Source: Anaerophaga thermohalophila str. Valhall (GTDB lineage Bacteria; Bacteroidota; Bacteroidia; Bacteroidales; Marinilabiliaceae). Taken from it: DNA of 36,954 nucleotides. The stretch is from contig NZ_AHZV01000039.1 in assembly GCF_000250735.1 (NCBI RefSeq), positions 1-36,954 of the forward strand. The letters are read 5' to 3'. The position numbers and the translations under genes were made by a program. Position 1 is the first letter of the stretch. Each line of letters opens with the position of its first letter. The notes below the pieces were generated by a model that was not told where the DNA came from, made no database searches, and was given only the letters and a program-made list of their open reading frames with translations. Positions 1-8,640 of the stretch are shown here, piece by piece.

Positions 1-44
1 AACGCACTCATTTATTAAATGCCCCCCTAAAAAAGACCTAAATC

Positions 45-1268
45 ATGAAAAAAATAGCATTCATTGTTCTCGCATCCCTGTTTTTCACAACCCATGCCCA
101 GGTAAAAACTGGTATTGAAGTTTTAAAAAATCAAAATTTCGAACCATTAGCCGGAAAGAAAGTCGGACTGATCACAAATCCGACAGGAGTAGATACCCGG
201 CTCAACTCTACCATTGACATTCTCTTTGCTGCACCACAGGTCGACCTGGTGGCCCTGTACGGTCCGGAGCACGGCGTGAGAGGCAATGTTGCTGCCGGAG
301 AAAAGATTGATAATCTGACCGATCCTGCAACAGGAATACCGGTTTTCAGCCTGTACGGCAAAACAAGAAAACCAACTCCGGAAATGCTGAAAGACATAGA
401 TGTGCTGGTATATGACATCCAGGACATAGGCTCCCGCTCCTATACCTACATTAGCACACTCGGGCTGGCCATGGAGGCTGCCGCGGAAAACAATATTGAA
501 TTTGTTGTACTGGACCGCCCCAACCCTCTGGGAGGCAACAAATTTGAAGGACCTCTGACCGAACCGGAATTCACATCATTTGTCAGTCAGTTTCCCATCA
601 CTTATGTTCATGGCTTCACGGTTGGTGAACTGGCCACTTACATCAACAACAATAAGCTGCTGCCCGGCGGACTGCAATGCGACCTGTCCGTGGTAAAGAT
701 GGAAGGCTGGAAGCGAGACATGAACTTTGAAGAAACCGGACTGCCCTGGGTTCCGTCGTCACCTCATATTCCTCATGCACATTCGGCCTACTACTACCCG
801 GTTTCCGGTATTCTGGGCGAATTGTACGTTTATAATATAGGTGTTGGATATACTTTACCGTTTCAGCTATTCGGGGCCGACTGGCTCAATGCAGACCAAC
901 TGGCAAAGAACCTGAACAAACTCGAACTGCCGGGTGTCATCTTCCGGCCGGTTTATTTCAAGCCATACTACAGCACTTACAAAGGCGAAGAAATTGAAGG
1001 GGTACAGGTTCACCTTATCGACATTGAAAAAGCGCCTTTGTCGTTGATTCAGTTTTATGTTCTCCAGGAGGCTTACCGGATGAATCCCGATAAAAACGTC
1101 TTTGAATTGTGTAATCCGGCCCGGCTTAGCATGTTCGACAAGGTTTGCGGAACCGATAAGGTGCGAAAGGCTTTCACCGAAAATTTCCGCGTAGATGATA
1201 TGACCGGTATATGGACAAAAGATGTTGAAAAGTTCAGAAAAAAGGCTGAAAAGAGCTTTTTGTATTAA
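45..1268 (+). CDS. namZ: NamZ-type exo-beta-N-acetylmuramidase (DUF1343, GH171), secreted
   Basis: The 407-aa product begins with a signal peptide (hydrophobic stretch at about residues 4-17, likely cleavage after THA at 16-18), so it should act in the periplasm or outside. The rest is one DUF1343 domain. Visible family motifs are GPEHG near residue 74, DIQDIGSRSYTY near 125-136, and DRPNPLGG near 157-164. Characterised members (B. subtilis NamZ) remove MurNAc from the non-reducing end of peptidoglycan glycans. This agrees with the MurNAc kinase and etherase at the far end of the window. Length is normal for the family. The ATG at 45 is the only start that keeps the signal peptide. It is separated from the other salvage genes by about 18 kb of island DNA. 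Substrate is inferred from family and context. Confidence 0.9.
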   Translation: MKKIAFIVLASLFFTTHAQVKTGIEVLKNQNFEPLAGKKVGLITNPTGVDTRLNSTIDILFAAPQVDLVALYGPEHGVRGNVAAGEKIDNLTDPATGIPVFSLYGKTRKPTPEMLKDIDVLVYDIQDIGSRSYTYISTLGLAMEAAAENNIEFVVLDRPNPLGGNKFEGPLTEPEFTSFVSQFPITYVHGFTVGELATYINNNKLLPGGLQCDLSVVKMEGWKRDMNFEETGLPWVPSSPHIPHAHSAYYYPVSGILGELYVYNIGVGYTLPFQLFGADWLNADQLAKNLNKLELPGVIFRPVYFKPYYSTYKGEEIEGVQVHLIDIEKAPLSLIQFYVLQEAYRMNPDKNVFELCNPARLSMFDKVCGTDKVRKAFTENFRVDDMTGIWTKDVEKFRKKAEKSFLY

Positions 1269-1427
1269 GGAATAATCAAACGCGTAGGTGCGGCGCAAAG
1301 ATTTTTATGTTTCTATAAGGACACGGTGGGTGTCTGAAAAGTGAAAAACGGGCAGAGTTGGAAAAATCCTTATTCAATGCTGGTCTATAAACTCAATAGA
1401 TCGTTAGATTTTAGATATAAGTAATTT

Positions 1428-1465
1428 AGTCAATAGTCAATAGTCAATAGTCAATAGTCAATAGC
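1428..1465. repeat. 7-bp tandem repeat (AGTCAAT)n
   Basis: About five perfect copies of the heptamer AGTCAAT run head to tail. They lie in the gene-free stretch 1269-2600 downstream of namZ. No coding frame is supported there. The rest of that stretch holds a palindromic element, GACGCATTTT-type repeats and a 21-bp degenerate array, listed separately. Confidence 0.85.
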
Positions 1466-1685
1466 AATGTTTTAGAGGTACTGACATATTCAGGAAGCTG
1501 ACAAAAGTGCATAAATAACATGTTTTGGGCACTTTGTGGTTTTTGTTATATATAAGATGGTTTTAACAACCTTGATATACTGCATTTTAACAAACCAACC
1601 TCTTTAGATGCAAACATTTGGCTTGCAGCGTATTGCAAAAGTTTAACGGAGTATTGTAAACTTGCAAAAAATTTTTTCAGTTTGT

Positions 1686-1808
1686 GTGTCTGTCCAGAAA
1701 GTGTCATTTACAAGGCTTGCGAAGCCGCCAAAAACGGAGTTTACTTTTCGTAAATGAGTATTTTGGCGACGAGCGTAACGCAGCAAATGGTACTTTATGG
1801 ACAGACAC
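1686..1808. repeat. 123-bp palindromic MITE-like element, copy A
   Basis: The element is bounded by near-perfect terminal inverted repeats: GTGTCTGTCCAGAAAGT at 1686-1702 and ACTTTATGGACAGACAC at 1792-1808, one mismatch in 17. Inside, GCCAAAA and TTTTGGC flank GTTTAC/GTAAAT arms, so almost the whole element can fold on itself. A second copy of the same length lies at 7494-7616. It has no ORF of its own and no obvious target-site duplication. It could be a MITE, or a REP-type element mobilised in trans. Confidence 0.8.
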
Positions 1809-1810
1809 TT

Positions 1811-2037
1811 CCCTGTTTTTTCCCAAAAAACGCATTAATATGTACAGGTTACACCCATTCCACAATCGGGTTAGACGCATTTCGTTGTCTGGGTTGACGC
1901 ATTTCGTTGTCTGGGTTGACGTGTTAATATTTACCGGTTGGACGCATTTTTAAACAGCTTGGACGCATTTTATTAACATTTATAAAACCAGTTAGACGCA
2001 TTTTATTAAAACCGGTTAGACGCACGGCCGTGCGTCT
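1811..2037. repeat. Degenerate GACGCATTTT repeat block ending in a 20-bp perfect palindrome
   Basis: The unit GGTTRGACGCATTTT recurs about six times with spacers. The block starts with CCCTGTTTTTTCCC and an ACGCATTAATATGTACAGG segment that is repeated in diverged form at 17185-17231. It ends with a perfect palindrome at 2018-2037 (arms AGACGCACGG). Downstream, 2038-2330 is AT-rich and I see nothing recognisable in it. Confidence 0.75.
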
Positions 2038-2332
2038 CTACACGTTGTGTAAAACACAACAATTTTGGGGCATTTAATCATCCACCCGGTTATTGAATTC
2101 ATCTTTGAGCCCGGTCTAAAAAGCATTTTTATTCCAATTTTGCGGATTTTGGATGATATAATTTTTAATTTTCAAATATTCCTCTCTGTTTCTGATTACA
2201 TGGTCATGATAATTGGATTAAAAAAAATGGTTGTTTTTTGTAAAGCGGTGGGTATTTCCGCCTGGCGCTGACGATTTGCGCGAGAAAAAACCGCAACAGT
2301 AAGTCTGAACTAAGTCGTTCATTAAATAGGCC

Positions 2333-2536
2333 GTTTAAAAACAACTAAGGAAAGGGAGAAAACGACTAAACGTTCAAGAAAACGGCTAAGGACAAGGAGA
2401 AAACGGCTAAAAACCGGGAAAAAATGACTAAGGACACCAAAAACCAGCTAAGGACAGGAAGAAAATAACTAAGGACAGGAAGAAAATGACTAAGAAGGGG
2501 TCAGAAAACGACTAAGGAGGATGGAAAAACGACTAA
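2333..2536. repeat. Degenerate tandem array of a ~21-bp unit
   Basis: Roughly ten copies of a 20-23 bp unit with core AAAAYGACTAAGGA follow each other, for example around 2382, 2400, 2461 and 2481. Adjacent copies differ by substitutions and small length changes, and there are no unique spacers. The array abuts a strong hairpin terminator. Its function is unknown. Confidence 0.75.
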
Positions 2537-2583
2537 AAAAGGCTGTCTCTGAAAACCGGAAGTTTTCACTGAACAGCCTTTTA
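2535..2583 (-). terminator. Rho-independent terminator of the 235-aa gene
   Basis: The outer stem pairs AAAAGGCTGT (2537-2546) with ACAGCCTTTT (2573-2582). The inner stem pairs GAAAAC (2551-2556) with GTTTTC (2562-2567). Read on the minus strand, the hairpin ends in six Ts and lies 18 bp after the stop of the gene at 2601-3308. The A-run on the other side means it could also stop plus-strand transcription. Confidence 0.85.
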
Positions 2584-2600
2584 TTGGCCTAACCGATCCG

Positions 2601-3308
2601 TCAAGTGTTGTATCTCTTAATATATCGACTCACATAGCCCCGTTTTCTTTCATCATTTCTCCAGAAAACATATTGCCCGTGCAATCGGATCTCATCTACA
2701 GCCTGTTTCATATAAGTATAGGCTTTGTCGCGCAAAACTTTGGAGTCGGCAGTTTCGAAACGTTCACCGTTGGCTTTAGCCAGAACAACAGCAAGAATAT
2801 CGGACCACTCCCTGGCTTTTTCCAGCTCGTTCCAGTCGAACGATATGGCATCCAGCAAGGGCTTGTTTGCAATGCCAAGATGATAAAGGTCTTTCAGATC
2901 CTGAATCATATCGGCATTACTTCCGCCTTCGGCAATGGCACGAACTTTATTAACAAGGTCAGGATATTTACGGAAAGCATGAAAAAAATGATGTACCAGC
3001 ACATCCCGTAATTCAAAGGCATCGCCCGATTTTTCTTTCCATTCTTTTCCTGCTTCTTCCATAGTTTGAAAATCGCGCTGCCAAATAGCTTGTGCATAAC
3101 GGCAGGCTCCTGCCCGGGCAGGGAGTTCAGTCACATATTGCCAGTCTAAACCGGCTTTTTCCAATAGTTCTTTGTCTTGCAGACACCACTGATACAGGTC
3201 TTCTGCTTCCTGAACTGCAACATCGACCGGCATATTGGGTTCCTTTACTTCTGCCGGCTTAATAGCCTCAATTGAGGGTTTCAGAGTCTCAAAATCTTGT
3301 TTTGACAT
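2601..3308 (-). CDS. Unrecognised helical protein with an internal duplication
   Basis: This is a 235-aa soluble protein with no signal peptide, no membrane segment and no catalytic motif I recognise. It is predicted to be nearly all helical. Two halves resemble each other. DLYQWCLQDKELLEKAGLDW (about residues 37-56) matches DLYHLGIANKPLLDAISFDW (about 141-160). The later LRDVLVHHFFHAF (first half) matches LRDKAYTYMKQAV (second half). The N-terminal 30 residues are charged and Pro/Lys/Glu-rich. The gene stands alone with its own terminator and an inverted-repeat leader. It may belong to a Bacteroidota hypothetical family. I cannot assign a function. Confidence 0.75.
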   Translation of the reverse strand: MSKQDFETLKPSIEAIKPAEVKEPNMPVDVAVQEAEDLYQWCLQDKELLEKAGLDWQYVTELPARAGACRYAQAIWQRDFQTMEEAGKEWKEKSGDAFELRDVLVHHFFHAFRKYPDLVNKVRAIAEGGSNADMIQDLKDLYHLGIANKPLLDAISFDWNELEKAREWSDILAVVLAKANGERFETADSKVLRDKAYTYMKQAVDEIRLHGQYVFWRNDERKRGYVSRYIKRYNT

Positions 3309-3330
3309 AATGAATAAGTTTAGTGGTTAA

Positions 3331-3390
3331 GGATAATAAGCGTCAGGGTTATTATCCAAATAATAAAAATTGACATAAAATTATAACCCT
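3331..3390 (-). promoter_or_regulatory. Two nested inverted repeats upstream of the 235-aa gene
   Basis: GGATAATA (3331-3338) pairs with TATTATCC (3350-3357) over an 11-bp loop. AGGGTTAT (3345-3352) pairs with ATAACCCT (3383-3390) over 30 bp. Both are perfect and they share bases, so only one can form at a time in RNA. They lie 23-82 bp before the ATG at 3308, where an operator or leader hairpin would sit. No TAnnTTTG box was found beside them. Confidence 0.45.
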
Positions 3391-3549
3391 AATTCAAAAA
3401 AATCAAGAAAAATAAATTATAAAAATCTGTCATACAATATTATATATGTTTGAAGCATCAATAAACACAAGCATTAAAAGAAAATAATATTGAAAGAAAA
3501 ATAAAAGTCTGTTATTCATCAGTATAAGATTAGTCGAAATTATTGGCCT

Positions 3550-3611
3550 GATGGAACTCGCATGATTGGGTTTATACATGTTCTCTCGTGACAAACCCTG
3601 GCATGCACGTT
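3550..3611 (+). repeat. 62-bp dispersed repeat, copy A
   Basis: Starts with GATGGAACTCGCATG, carries TTATACATGTTCTC in the middle and ends with CGTT. The same 62-bp layout occurs inverted at 36831-36892. The surrounding stretch 3309-3871 has no supported gene. Confidence 0.7.
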
Positions 3612-3871
3612 TCATTCTTTTATTTATGATTAAAAAAGAAGGAAGGATAATGATGAAGAAATGGAAAACTGTGCCATGCCCGTCTCTGCTATGAGAATTT
3701 GGCTGCCTTTTGAATCATTGATTTTGACACATGGACATCAGGGGCCCTCGCTAACACGGGTTTGTCGCTGGTTCTGCCGCTTTGGTTACAAAGAAATTCG
3801 CCCTTGGGGAGTTTCGAAACGCATGTTCAGATAACAGATAATAAAAATATTCCTTTGAAAGACAAAATTCC

Positions 3872-3879
3872 TATATTTG
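3872..3879 (+). promoter_or_regulatory. Putative Bacteroidota -7 box of the vsr-dcm-EcoRII operon
   Basis: TATATTTG matches the TAnnTTTG consensus. At the 19-bp spacing the -33 triplet is TTC rather than TTG. The box ends 4 bp before the vsr ATG at 3884, so transcription would begin at or next to the start codon and the mRNA would be nearly leaderless. Confidence 0.45.
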
Positions 3880-3883
3880 TTTT

Positions 3884-4306
3884 ATGGATGTTTTAACACC
3901 GGAACAAAGAAGAAAAAACATGCAGGCAATAAAAAGCAAAAAAACAAAAATTGAAGAATTGCTTGCGAAAAAGTTATGGAATAAAGGATATAGATATAGA
4001 AGAAATAATAAATCTGTTTTTGGTAAACCGGATTTTACATTTAGAAAATATAAAATAGCAATATTTTGCGATAGCGAATCCTTTCATGGAAAAGACTGGG
4101 AAGCACAAAAGCATAAAATAAAAACAAACACCAGGTTTTGGCAAGAAAAAATTAAAAATAATATTCAACGGGACAAGATAGTTAATAAAACACTAAAAGA
4201 AAACGGATGGAAAGTAATCCGTTTTTGGGGAGAGGATATAAAGAAAAATATAGATTTTTGTATTGCGCAAATAGAAACTGAATTAGAGAAACGAAAAAAT
4301 GTTTAA
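3884..4306 (+). CDS. vsr: Very short patch repair endonuclease (Vsr), variant active site
   Basis: The 140-aa product matches the Vsr fold from end to end. It begins with the family signature [15 protein letters not shown] and has KPDF at 48-51 with the likely metal-binding Asp50. FW at 85-86 and the C-terminal [12 protein letters not shown] also fit. Vsr nicks 5' of the T in T:G mismatches left by deamination of Dcm-methylated cytosine, starting repair. E. coli Vsr has a GCFWHHH stretch in the core. Here it reads [10 protein letters not shown] (63-72), a variant I associate with Bacteroidota homologues, with fewer zinc-binding Cys/His. The gene overlaps the cytosine methylase by 8 bp, fitting a repair partner for that enzyme. 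Alternatively it may act as a nickase in restriction. Confidence 0.88.
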   Translation: MDVLTPEQRRKNMQAIKSKKTKIEELLAKKLWNKGYRYRRNNKSVFGKPDFTFRKYKIAIFCDSESFHGKDWEAQKHKIKTNTRFWQEKIKNNIQRDKIVNKTLKENGWKVIRFWGEDIKKNIDFCIAQIETELEKRKNV

Positions 4307-5489
4307 GTATTCTGACTTAAGGGAAGATATAAAAATTCATCCATTAAAGGATGATGACAATTTACAAGCCTATGCTACTCACTACCTTCACAACTTAAAT
4401 AATGGAGTAGCACACTATTTTCAAGAACCTGCCATTAAATATCTTTCAAAATTAAATTTCAGTAACGAAATTTTTACCCAACAAAAAATTAGTTTTAGCT
4501 GGGATATACCTTTCCCGCCACCAAAGAATGCTAAGTTTAAATTCATAGATCTGTTTGCAGGTATTGGAGGGATCAGACTGGCATATCAGAAAGCAGGTGG
4601 AAAATGTGTCTTCTCTTCTGAGTATGACAAATTTGCAAAAGTGACTTATGAAGCTAATTTCGGCGAAGTTCCTTTTGGGGATATAACAAAAATTGATGAA
4701 AAAAATATACCAGGCCATGATGTGCTCTTAGCCGGATTTCCCTGTCAACCTTTTTCCATTGCAGGGGTCTCAAAAAAAAATAGTTTGGGGAAAAAACACG
4801 GATTCCTTGACGAAACACAGGGAACTCTCTTCTTCGATATAGCCAGAATTTTAAAGGAGAAACGGCCAAAAGCCTTTATGCTGGAAAATGTAAAAAACTT
4901 AGCAGCCCATGATAAAGGAAGGACTTTCAATATTATACGTAAAACTCTTGAGGAATTAAATTACTCAATTCATTATAAAATCTTAGACGGAAAGCATTTT
5001 GTACCTCAACACAGGGAAAGAATTGTAATAACCGGATTCGACAAAAACATTTTTCACGGAAAAGAAGATTTCAAATTTCCTAAACTGCCAAAACCGAAGA
5101 AAAAAATACAAGATATTCTGGAAAAAAATGTTGACCCTAAATATACTCTGTCTGATAAATTGTGGAGTTATCTTAAAAGTTACGCCGCAAAGCATAAAGC
5201 CAAGGGAAATGGTTTTGGGTTTGGAATGGTCGATTTAAATGGTATAAGTCGAACAATTAGTGCCAGATATTATAAAGATGGTTCAGAAATCTTAATTCCT
5301 CAGGAGAATTTCAATCCAAGAAGATTAACTCCAAGAGAATGTGCAAGACTTCAGGGATTTCCTGACAATTTCATAATTCCGGTTTCAGATAATCAAGCTT
5401 ATCGACAATTTGGCAATTCTGTTGTAACACCTTTAATGTATGCAGTCGCAAAACAAGTCGTTAAAGTATTAGACTCGTATGACAGATAA
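4299..5489 (+). CDS. dcm: C5-cytosine DNA methyltransferase, Dcm/M.EcoRII type
   Basis: The 396-aa protein carries all the main C5-methylase motifs. FAGIGG is at 86-91 (AdoMet binding). PCQPFS is at 148-153 with catalytic Cys149. ENV is at 196-198, QHRER at 237-241, [14 protein letters not shown] at 342-355 and QFGNSV at 370-375. An extra N-terminal segment of about 80 residues, as in E. coli Dcm, precedes motif I. The target-recognition region (about 285-335: [26 protein letters not shown]) closely resembles Dcm, so CCWGG methylated at the inner C is predicted. It overlaps vsr upstream by 8 bp and the endonuclease downstream by 11 bp, giving a tight three-gene operon. Confidence 0.95.
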   Translation: MFKYSDLREDIKIHPLKDDDNLQAYATHYLHNLNNGVAHYFQEPAIKYLSKLNFSNEIFTQQKISFSWDIPFPPPKNAKFKFIDLFAGIGGIRLAYQKAGGKCVFSSEYDKFAKVTYEANFGEVPFGDITKIDEKNIPGHDVLLAGFPCQPFSIAGVSKKNSLGKKHGFLDETQGTLFFDIARILKEKRPKAFMLENVKNLAAHDKGRTFNIIRKTLEELNYSIHYKILDGKHFVPQHRERIVITGFDKNIFHGKEDFKFPKLPKPKKKIQDILEKNVDPKYTLSDKLWSYLKSYAAKHKAKGNGFGFGMVDLNGISRTISARYYKDGSEILIPQENFNPRRLTPRECARLQGFPDNFIIPVSDNQAYRQFGNSVVTPLMYAVAKQVVKVLDSYDR

Positions 5490-6654
5490 TATTCTATCCA
5501 CAGCCATACAAACATGCACTGAGAGTAAGATAGCCTTTTGTAAGTTTATAACTGCAAATGACACAGGGGCTACAGGAGGCCATCAAGCTGGTTTTCATAT
5601 CAATAAAAATGCGTGGAGATTATTTTTTGATACTCCTGGTGAGAAAGGAAAAAACAAAGATATATTTGTGAAAATAAGGTGGCAAAACGATTTTGAAACT
5701 GAAAGCCGCTTTATTTATTATGGCGTAGGAACAAGAAATGAATACAGATTAACAAGGTTTGGCCGGGGATTTCCGTTTTTGCATGAAAACAATATTGGAG
5801 ATTTACTAATACTCGCAAAAAAGGATGATAAACTATATGACGGATTCGTCCTTTCCGGGGATTTAGAAATTGAAGAATTTTTTAGTTCATTTGGCATAAC
5901 ATCCACAGAAACAAATGGCATACTCCCACGTACAACTGAAATTTCGGTTGAAGAAAAATTTCACCAATTATTTGAAAAATTCATCTCAACGTTAAAAGTT
6001 GATTTTCCTACAACATCAATCTTAGCTCAAGGTGCAAGAAATATATTTTTTGAGGCATTCCACTTGTCTAAAGATGTAGTATTAGAAAAACCCGACAGGC
6101 ACATACTGAATTGGATATCGACAGAATACGATTTATTTAAAGCAATTGAGAACAACAGATACAAATCAATAATAAAAACCCCCTTCCCTTCCGTTGACGC
6201 TCTGATCAACATCGCTAATACTATATTAAACAGAAGAAAATCAAGAGCTGGAAAATCTTTGGAACACCACTTAGCTGAAGTCTTTAATATCTGGGAACTT
6301 TCTTATGCTTCACAACCCCAAACGGAAGATAAGAAAAAACCTGATTTTATATTTCCAGATATAAAATCTTATTACAAAGAACCAAAAGGCAGTAATAAAC
6401 TTATTTTTCTTGGCGCCAAAACAACCTGTAAAGACAGATGGAGACAAATTATAGCTGAAGCAGATAAAATTCCTCAAAAACACTTATTCACTTTGCAACA
6501 AGGGATTTCTAAAAACCAACTTAAAGAAATGAAATCATCAGGAGTTACATTAGTTGTCCCGAAAGATTATTTGTCAAGCTTTCCTGTCGAAAACCGGAAT
6601 GAAATTTGGACTCTTGAGAAATTTTTAAAATATGTGAAATCAACACAGGTTTAG
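5479..6654 (+). CDS. ecoRIIR: EcoRII-family type IIE restriction endonuclease
   Basis: This 391-aa protein resembles EcoRII along its length. The N-terminal effector domain has [11 protein letters not shown] at 26-36 and [17 protein letters not shown] near 81-97. The C-terminal catalytic PD-(D/E)XK core has [12 protein letters not shown] at 251-262 and KKPDF at 287-290 (Asp289 as metal ligand). It continues with [12 protein letters not shown] at 313-324 (Lys314, Lys318) and [10 protein letters not shown] near 335-344. EcoRII cuts before CCWGG and needs a second site as allosteric effector. The intact effector domain suggests the same here. The start overlaps the methylase stop by 11 bp, which may make restriction depend on methylase translation. 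Confidence 0.93.
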   Translation: MTDNILSTAIQTCTESKIAFCKFITANDTGATGGHQAGFHINKNAWRLFFDTPGEKGKNKDIFVKIRWQNDFETESRFIYYGVGTRNEYRLTRFGRGFPFLHENNIGDLLILAKKDDKLYDGFVLSGDLEIEEFFSSFGITSTETNGILPRTTEISVEEKFHQLFEKFISTLKVDFPTTSILAQGARNIFFEAFHLSKDVVLEKPDRHILNWISTEYDLFKAIENNRYKSIIKTPFPSVDALINIANTILNRRKSRAGKSLEHHLAEVFNIWELSYASQPQTEDKKKPDFIFPDIKSYYKEPKGSNKLIFLGAKTTCKDRWRQIIAEADKIPQKHLFTLQQGISKNQLKEMKSSGVTLVVPKDYLSSFPVENRNEIWTLEKFLKYVKSTQV

Positions 6655-6806
6655 CTTTGAAAATAAAATGTGCCCCTGAAAAATCCAGGTTATTGAAAAT
6701 GAGATTTCGCACTGCGTTACCAATGACAGATTCTTCAAATAAAATAAAAATCAACCTGTTGATAGTTTTCTCTTTCAGTAAATTAACATTTCTGTACTCA
6801 ATGGTA

Positions 6807-7121
6807 CTATGCACCAAAGTTTTTTGGGCAGGTTCTCAGAATGACTTGTCGACTTTTCTGAATCAACAACTTATATTTATTCAGAATTAACGGCATTCTT
6901 TTCTTAGTGTACCAGATTTGACTCATTAACTCGTTAGCGGCAGTTGTGAAAATGGTATAGGTATTAAAAACTTCACCTGTGGATTTGTTGGTCCAGATAT
7001 TCCGGAGGCCGGCAAAAGCGAAGGCTTCTTCGCCGGAGAGGGTAAGAAAGTAGTTTTGTCTGGATTTCCCTTTTGGGTCGTGCCATTTCCTTTCGAACAA
7101 AGAAATTAAAGATGCGGCTGC
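6807..7121 (-). pseudogene. SRAP (HMCES/YedK-like) peptidase remnant, copy 1
   Basis: An open frame of 98 codons from 7100 matches the C-terminal half of SOS-response-associated peptidases: GKSRQNYFLTL, EEAFAFAGLRNIW, TYTIFTTAANELM and KRMPLIL. Homology runs about 20 bp upstream of that ATG. The N-terminal half is missing, including the catalytic Cys2 that crosslinks to abasic DNA. The HxRMP motif reads WYTKKRMP, so the active-site His is lost too. Intact SRAP proteins shield abasic sites in single-stranded DNA. This copy cannot do that. A shorter related fragment lies at 18362-18487. The 150 bp between EcoRII and this fragment hold nothing recognisable. Confidence 0.75.
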
Positions 7122-7493
7122 TTGCTTATTAATCAGCTCTTCTATGTTATGAGTGCAGTCTGAAAAGCATCTTATATCTTTTATCTAAAAATCTCATGAT
7201 CTATTGATTTACAGGTGCAAACATTTTTAAAGATTTGCATGAATAACCTTGCACCTTAAATGGAATTATGCGACATAGATGGTTCATTATTAATTATTTA
7301 AGTGTCTTTCAACAAATCCTGATTAAGAAATAGTCAGGCACTACTTCCTGCAATATTACCATGTAGCTTTTGGCTTTGTACCAAAAATAATCACGAATAT
7401 TACCATTGCTTTCCCTGAATTAAAAAGGAGTAATTACAGGCTGATATTAATTAGTGCCTGTCTATAAAGCAGGAAAAGTTTCCTACTTATCAT

Positions 7494-7616
7494 GTGTCTG
7501 TTCAGAAAGTGCCAGCTGCAAGGCTTGCGAAGTCCGAAAATACGGAGTTTACTCATCGTAAATGAGTAATTTTCGGACGAGCGTAACACAGCAAATGGTA
7601 CTTTATGGACAGACAC
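7494..7616. repeat. 123-bp palindromic MITE-like element, copy B
   Basis: Same length and terminal repeats as the element at 1686-1808. The central stem has changed on both sides: TCCGAAAAT pairs with ATTTTCGGA here, where copy A has GCCAAAA and TTTTGGC, so pairing is kept. A partial extra terminus (AGTGCCTGTCTATAAAGC) lies nearby at about 7452-7469. The right end reaches into the antitoxin gene and supplies its last codons. The remainder of the non-coding stretch 7122-7493 shows nothing else. Confidence 0.8.
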
Positions 7617-8613
7617 TAATTAAATCAAAACCATACGAATAATCAATTACACTTCTTTTTTCGTGGTTCTCAATCCATCCTTTTCCCTGATGGCTGGTTT
7701 CAATAATTTCTTTGGTTGTGGCTTTTTCAAATTTATTGGCCACCAGATTTAAAATTTTGAGTTCCCTTTCAGAGAAGGCCTCTTCACGGAATTTTGAACC
7801 TGGCGCCGGAAGAAACTGCTCTCCCGTACCTCCATCGGGAAAATTTTGATAGAAAATCTCAATTTTGTTATTGTTTTCCAGAAATTCGAAAATGCTGTTG
7901 AATTTTACCGGCACCGGCCCCATGGGTATGGCCTGATATTTCATGCCCGAAATTGAAAACGCTGTTTGCTGAAACATGGCAAAATCGGCATAAAACAAGA
8001 GTTTGTTCAGCTTGGTTTTCCATGGTTTCAGCTTTTCTGAAAAAAACAGGACCATTTCAGAAAATTTATCAAGGTCCGGGATTTTATAGCCCGTAAAAGA
8101 ACCGGGTAATAAAGAATCAAAAAGATAGGCTTCAAACTGGCGTTTAAATTTTTCTTTTTTCTGTTCTTCAATGAGTTTTTCTATGTTTCGATTTAATTTT
8201 TCTTTGAAGGAGGAACCTAAAGCTCCGTTAATATTGACCAGTTTTCTTAATTCGCGGGGATCTTCTACAAGTTGAATCAAGCGGGCATTTGATTGACTGG
8301 GAACTTCTCCTTTTTCGTATTGACGATAGTTGTTAATGCCAAAACCCAGGATTTCAGACATTTTATTTCCCGAAACATGGTATTTTTCTCTTATGGCTTT
8401 GATTTTTTCAGGAAACGGGATGCTGTATTTTACCCTGTATTGGTTAACCAACTGATTGTAATTGAGGTTAACGAGGTCCTCATCTTCAAACTGTTCTCCT
8501 GTATCATCACATTTGTAAAAATGGAACAGCACTCTGAATTCTTCTTTTCGAAAACTCATGGTTCTCCATTCTTTCACGATGTTCATAGGTTTGCCTGTAA
8601 ACGGACTTTTCAT
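7603..8613 (-). CDS. MqsA-like HTH antitoxin with C-terminal Panacea (DUF4065) domain
   Basis: The 336-aa protein has three parts. Residues 1-65 resemble the MqsA N-terminal domain (SPFTGKPM, YKCDDTGEQFED), though only one of the usual zinc-binding Cys remains. Residues about 70-125 form an HTH_3-like DNA-binding domain (KIKAIREKYHVSGNKMSEILG, NNYRQYEKGEVPS). Residues about 190-330 are a Panacea domain (KPWKTKLNKLLFYADF, YQAIPMGPVP). Panacea domains neutralise many unrelated toxins. The likely partner is the MqsR-like gene upstream on the same strand (8933-9286). The final codons (SVCP-stop) come from the 123-bp palindromic element, so the C-terminus has been rewritten. The protein probably also represses the operon. 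Confidence 0.85.
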   Translation of the reverse strand: MKSPFTGKPMNIVKEWRTMSFRKEEFRVLFHFYKCDDTGEQFEDEDLVNLNYNQLVNQYRVKYSIPFPEKIKAIREKYHVSGNKMSEILGFGINNYRQYEKGEVPSQSNARLIQLVEDPRELRKLVNINGALGSSFKEKLNRNIEKLIEEQKKEKFKRQFEAYLFDSLLPGSFTGYKIPDLDKFSEMVLFFSEKLKPWKTKLNKLLFYADFAMFQQTAFSISGMKYQAIPMGPVPVKFNSIFEFLENNNKIEIFYQNFPDGGTGEQFLPAPGSKFREEAFSERELKILNLVANKFEKATTKEIIETSHQGKGWIENHEKRSVIDYSYGFDLISVCP

Positions 8614-8640
8614 TCGTATAAAATTAGTCTAAGTTAGGGT

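Noticed and set aside
1684-1953. 89-codon ORF downstream of namZ
   Set aside because: It reads through the 123-bp palindromic element and the GACGCATT block. Repeat structure explains it.
2333-2536. CRISPR-like array
   Set aside because: Units run head to tail without unique spacers, are diverged and no cas genes are near.
3691-3837. Possible coding fragment (RVCRWFCRFGYKEIRPWGV)
   Set aside because: The short frame has a gene-like look but no family I can name and no neighbouring context. Evidence is insufficient.
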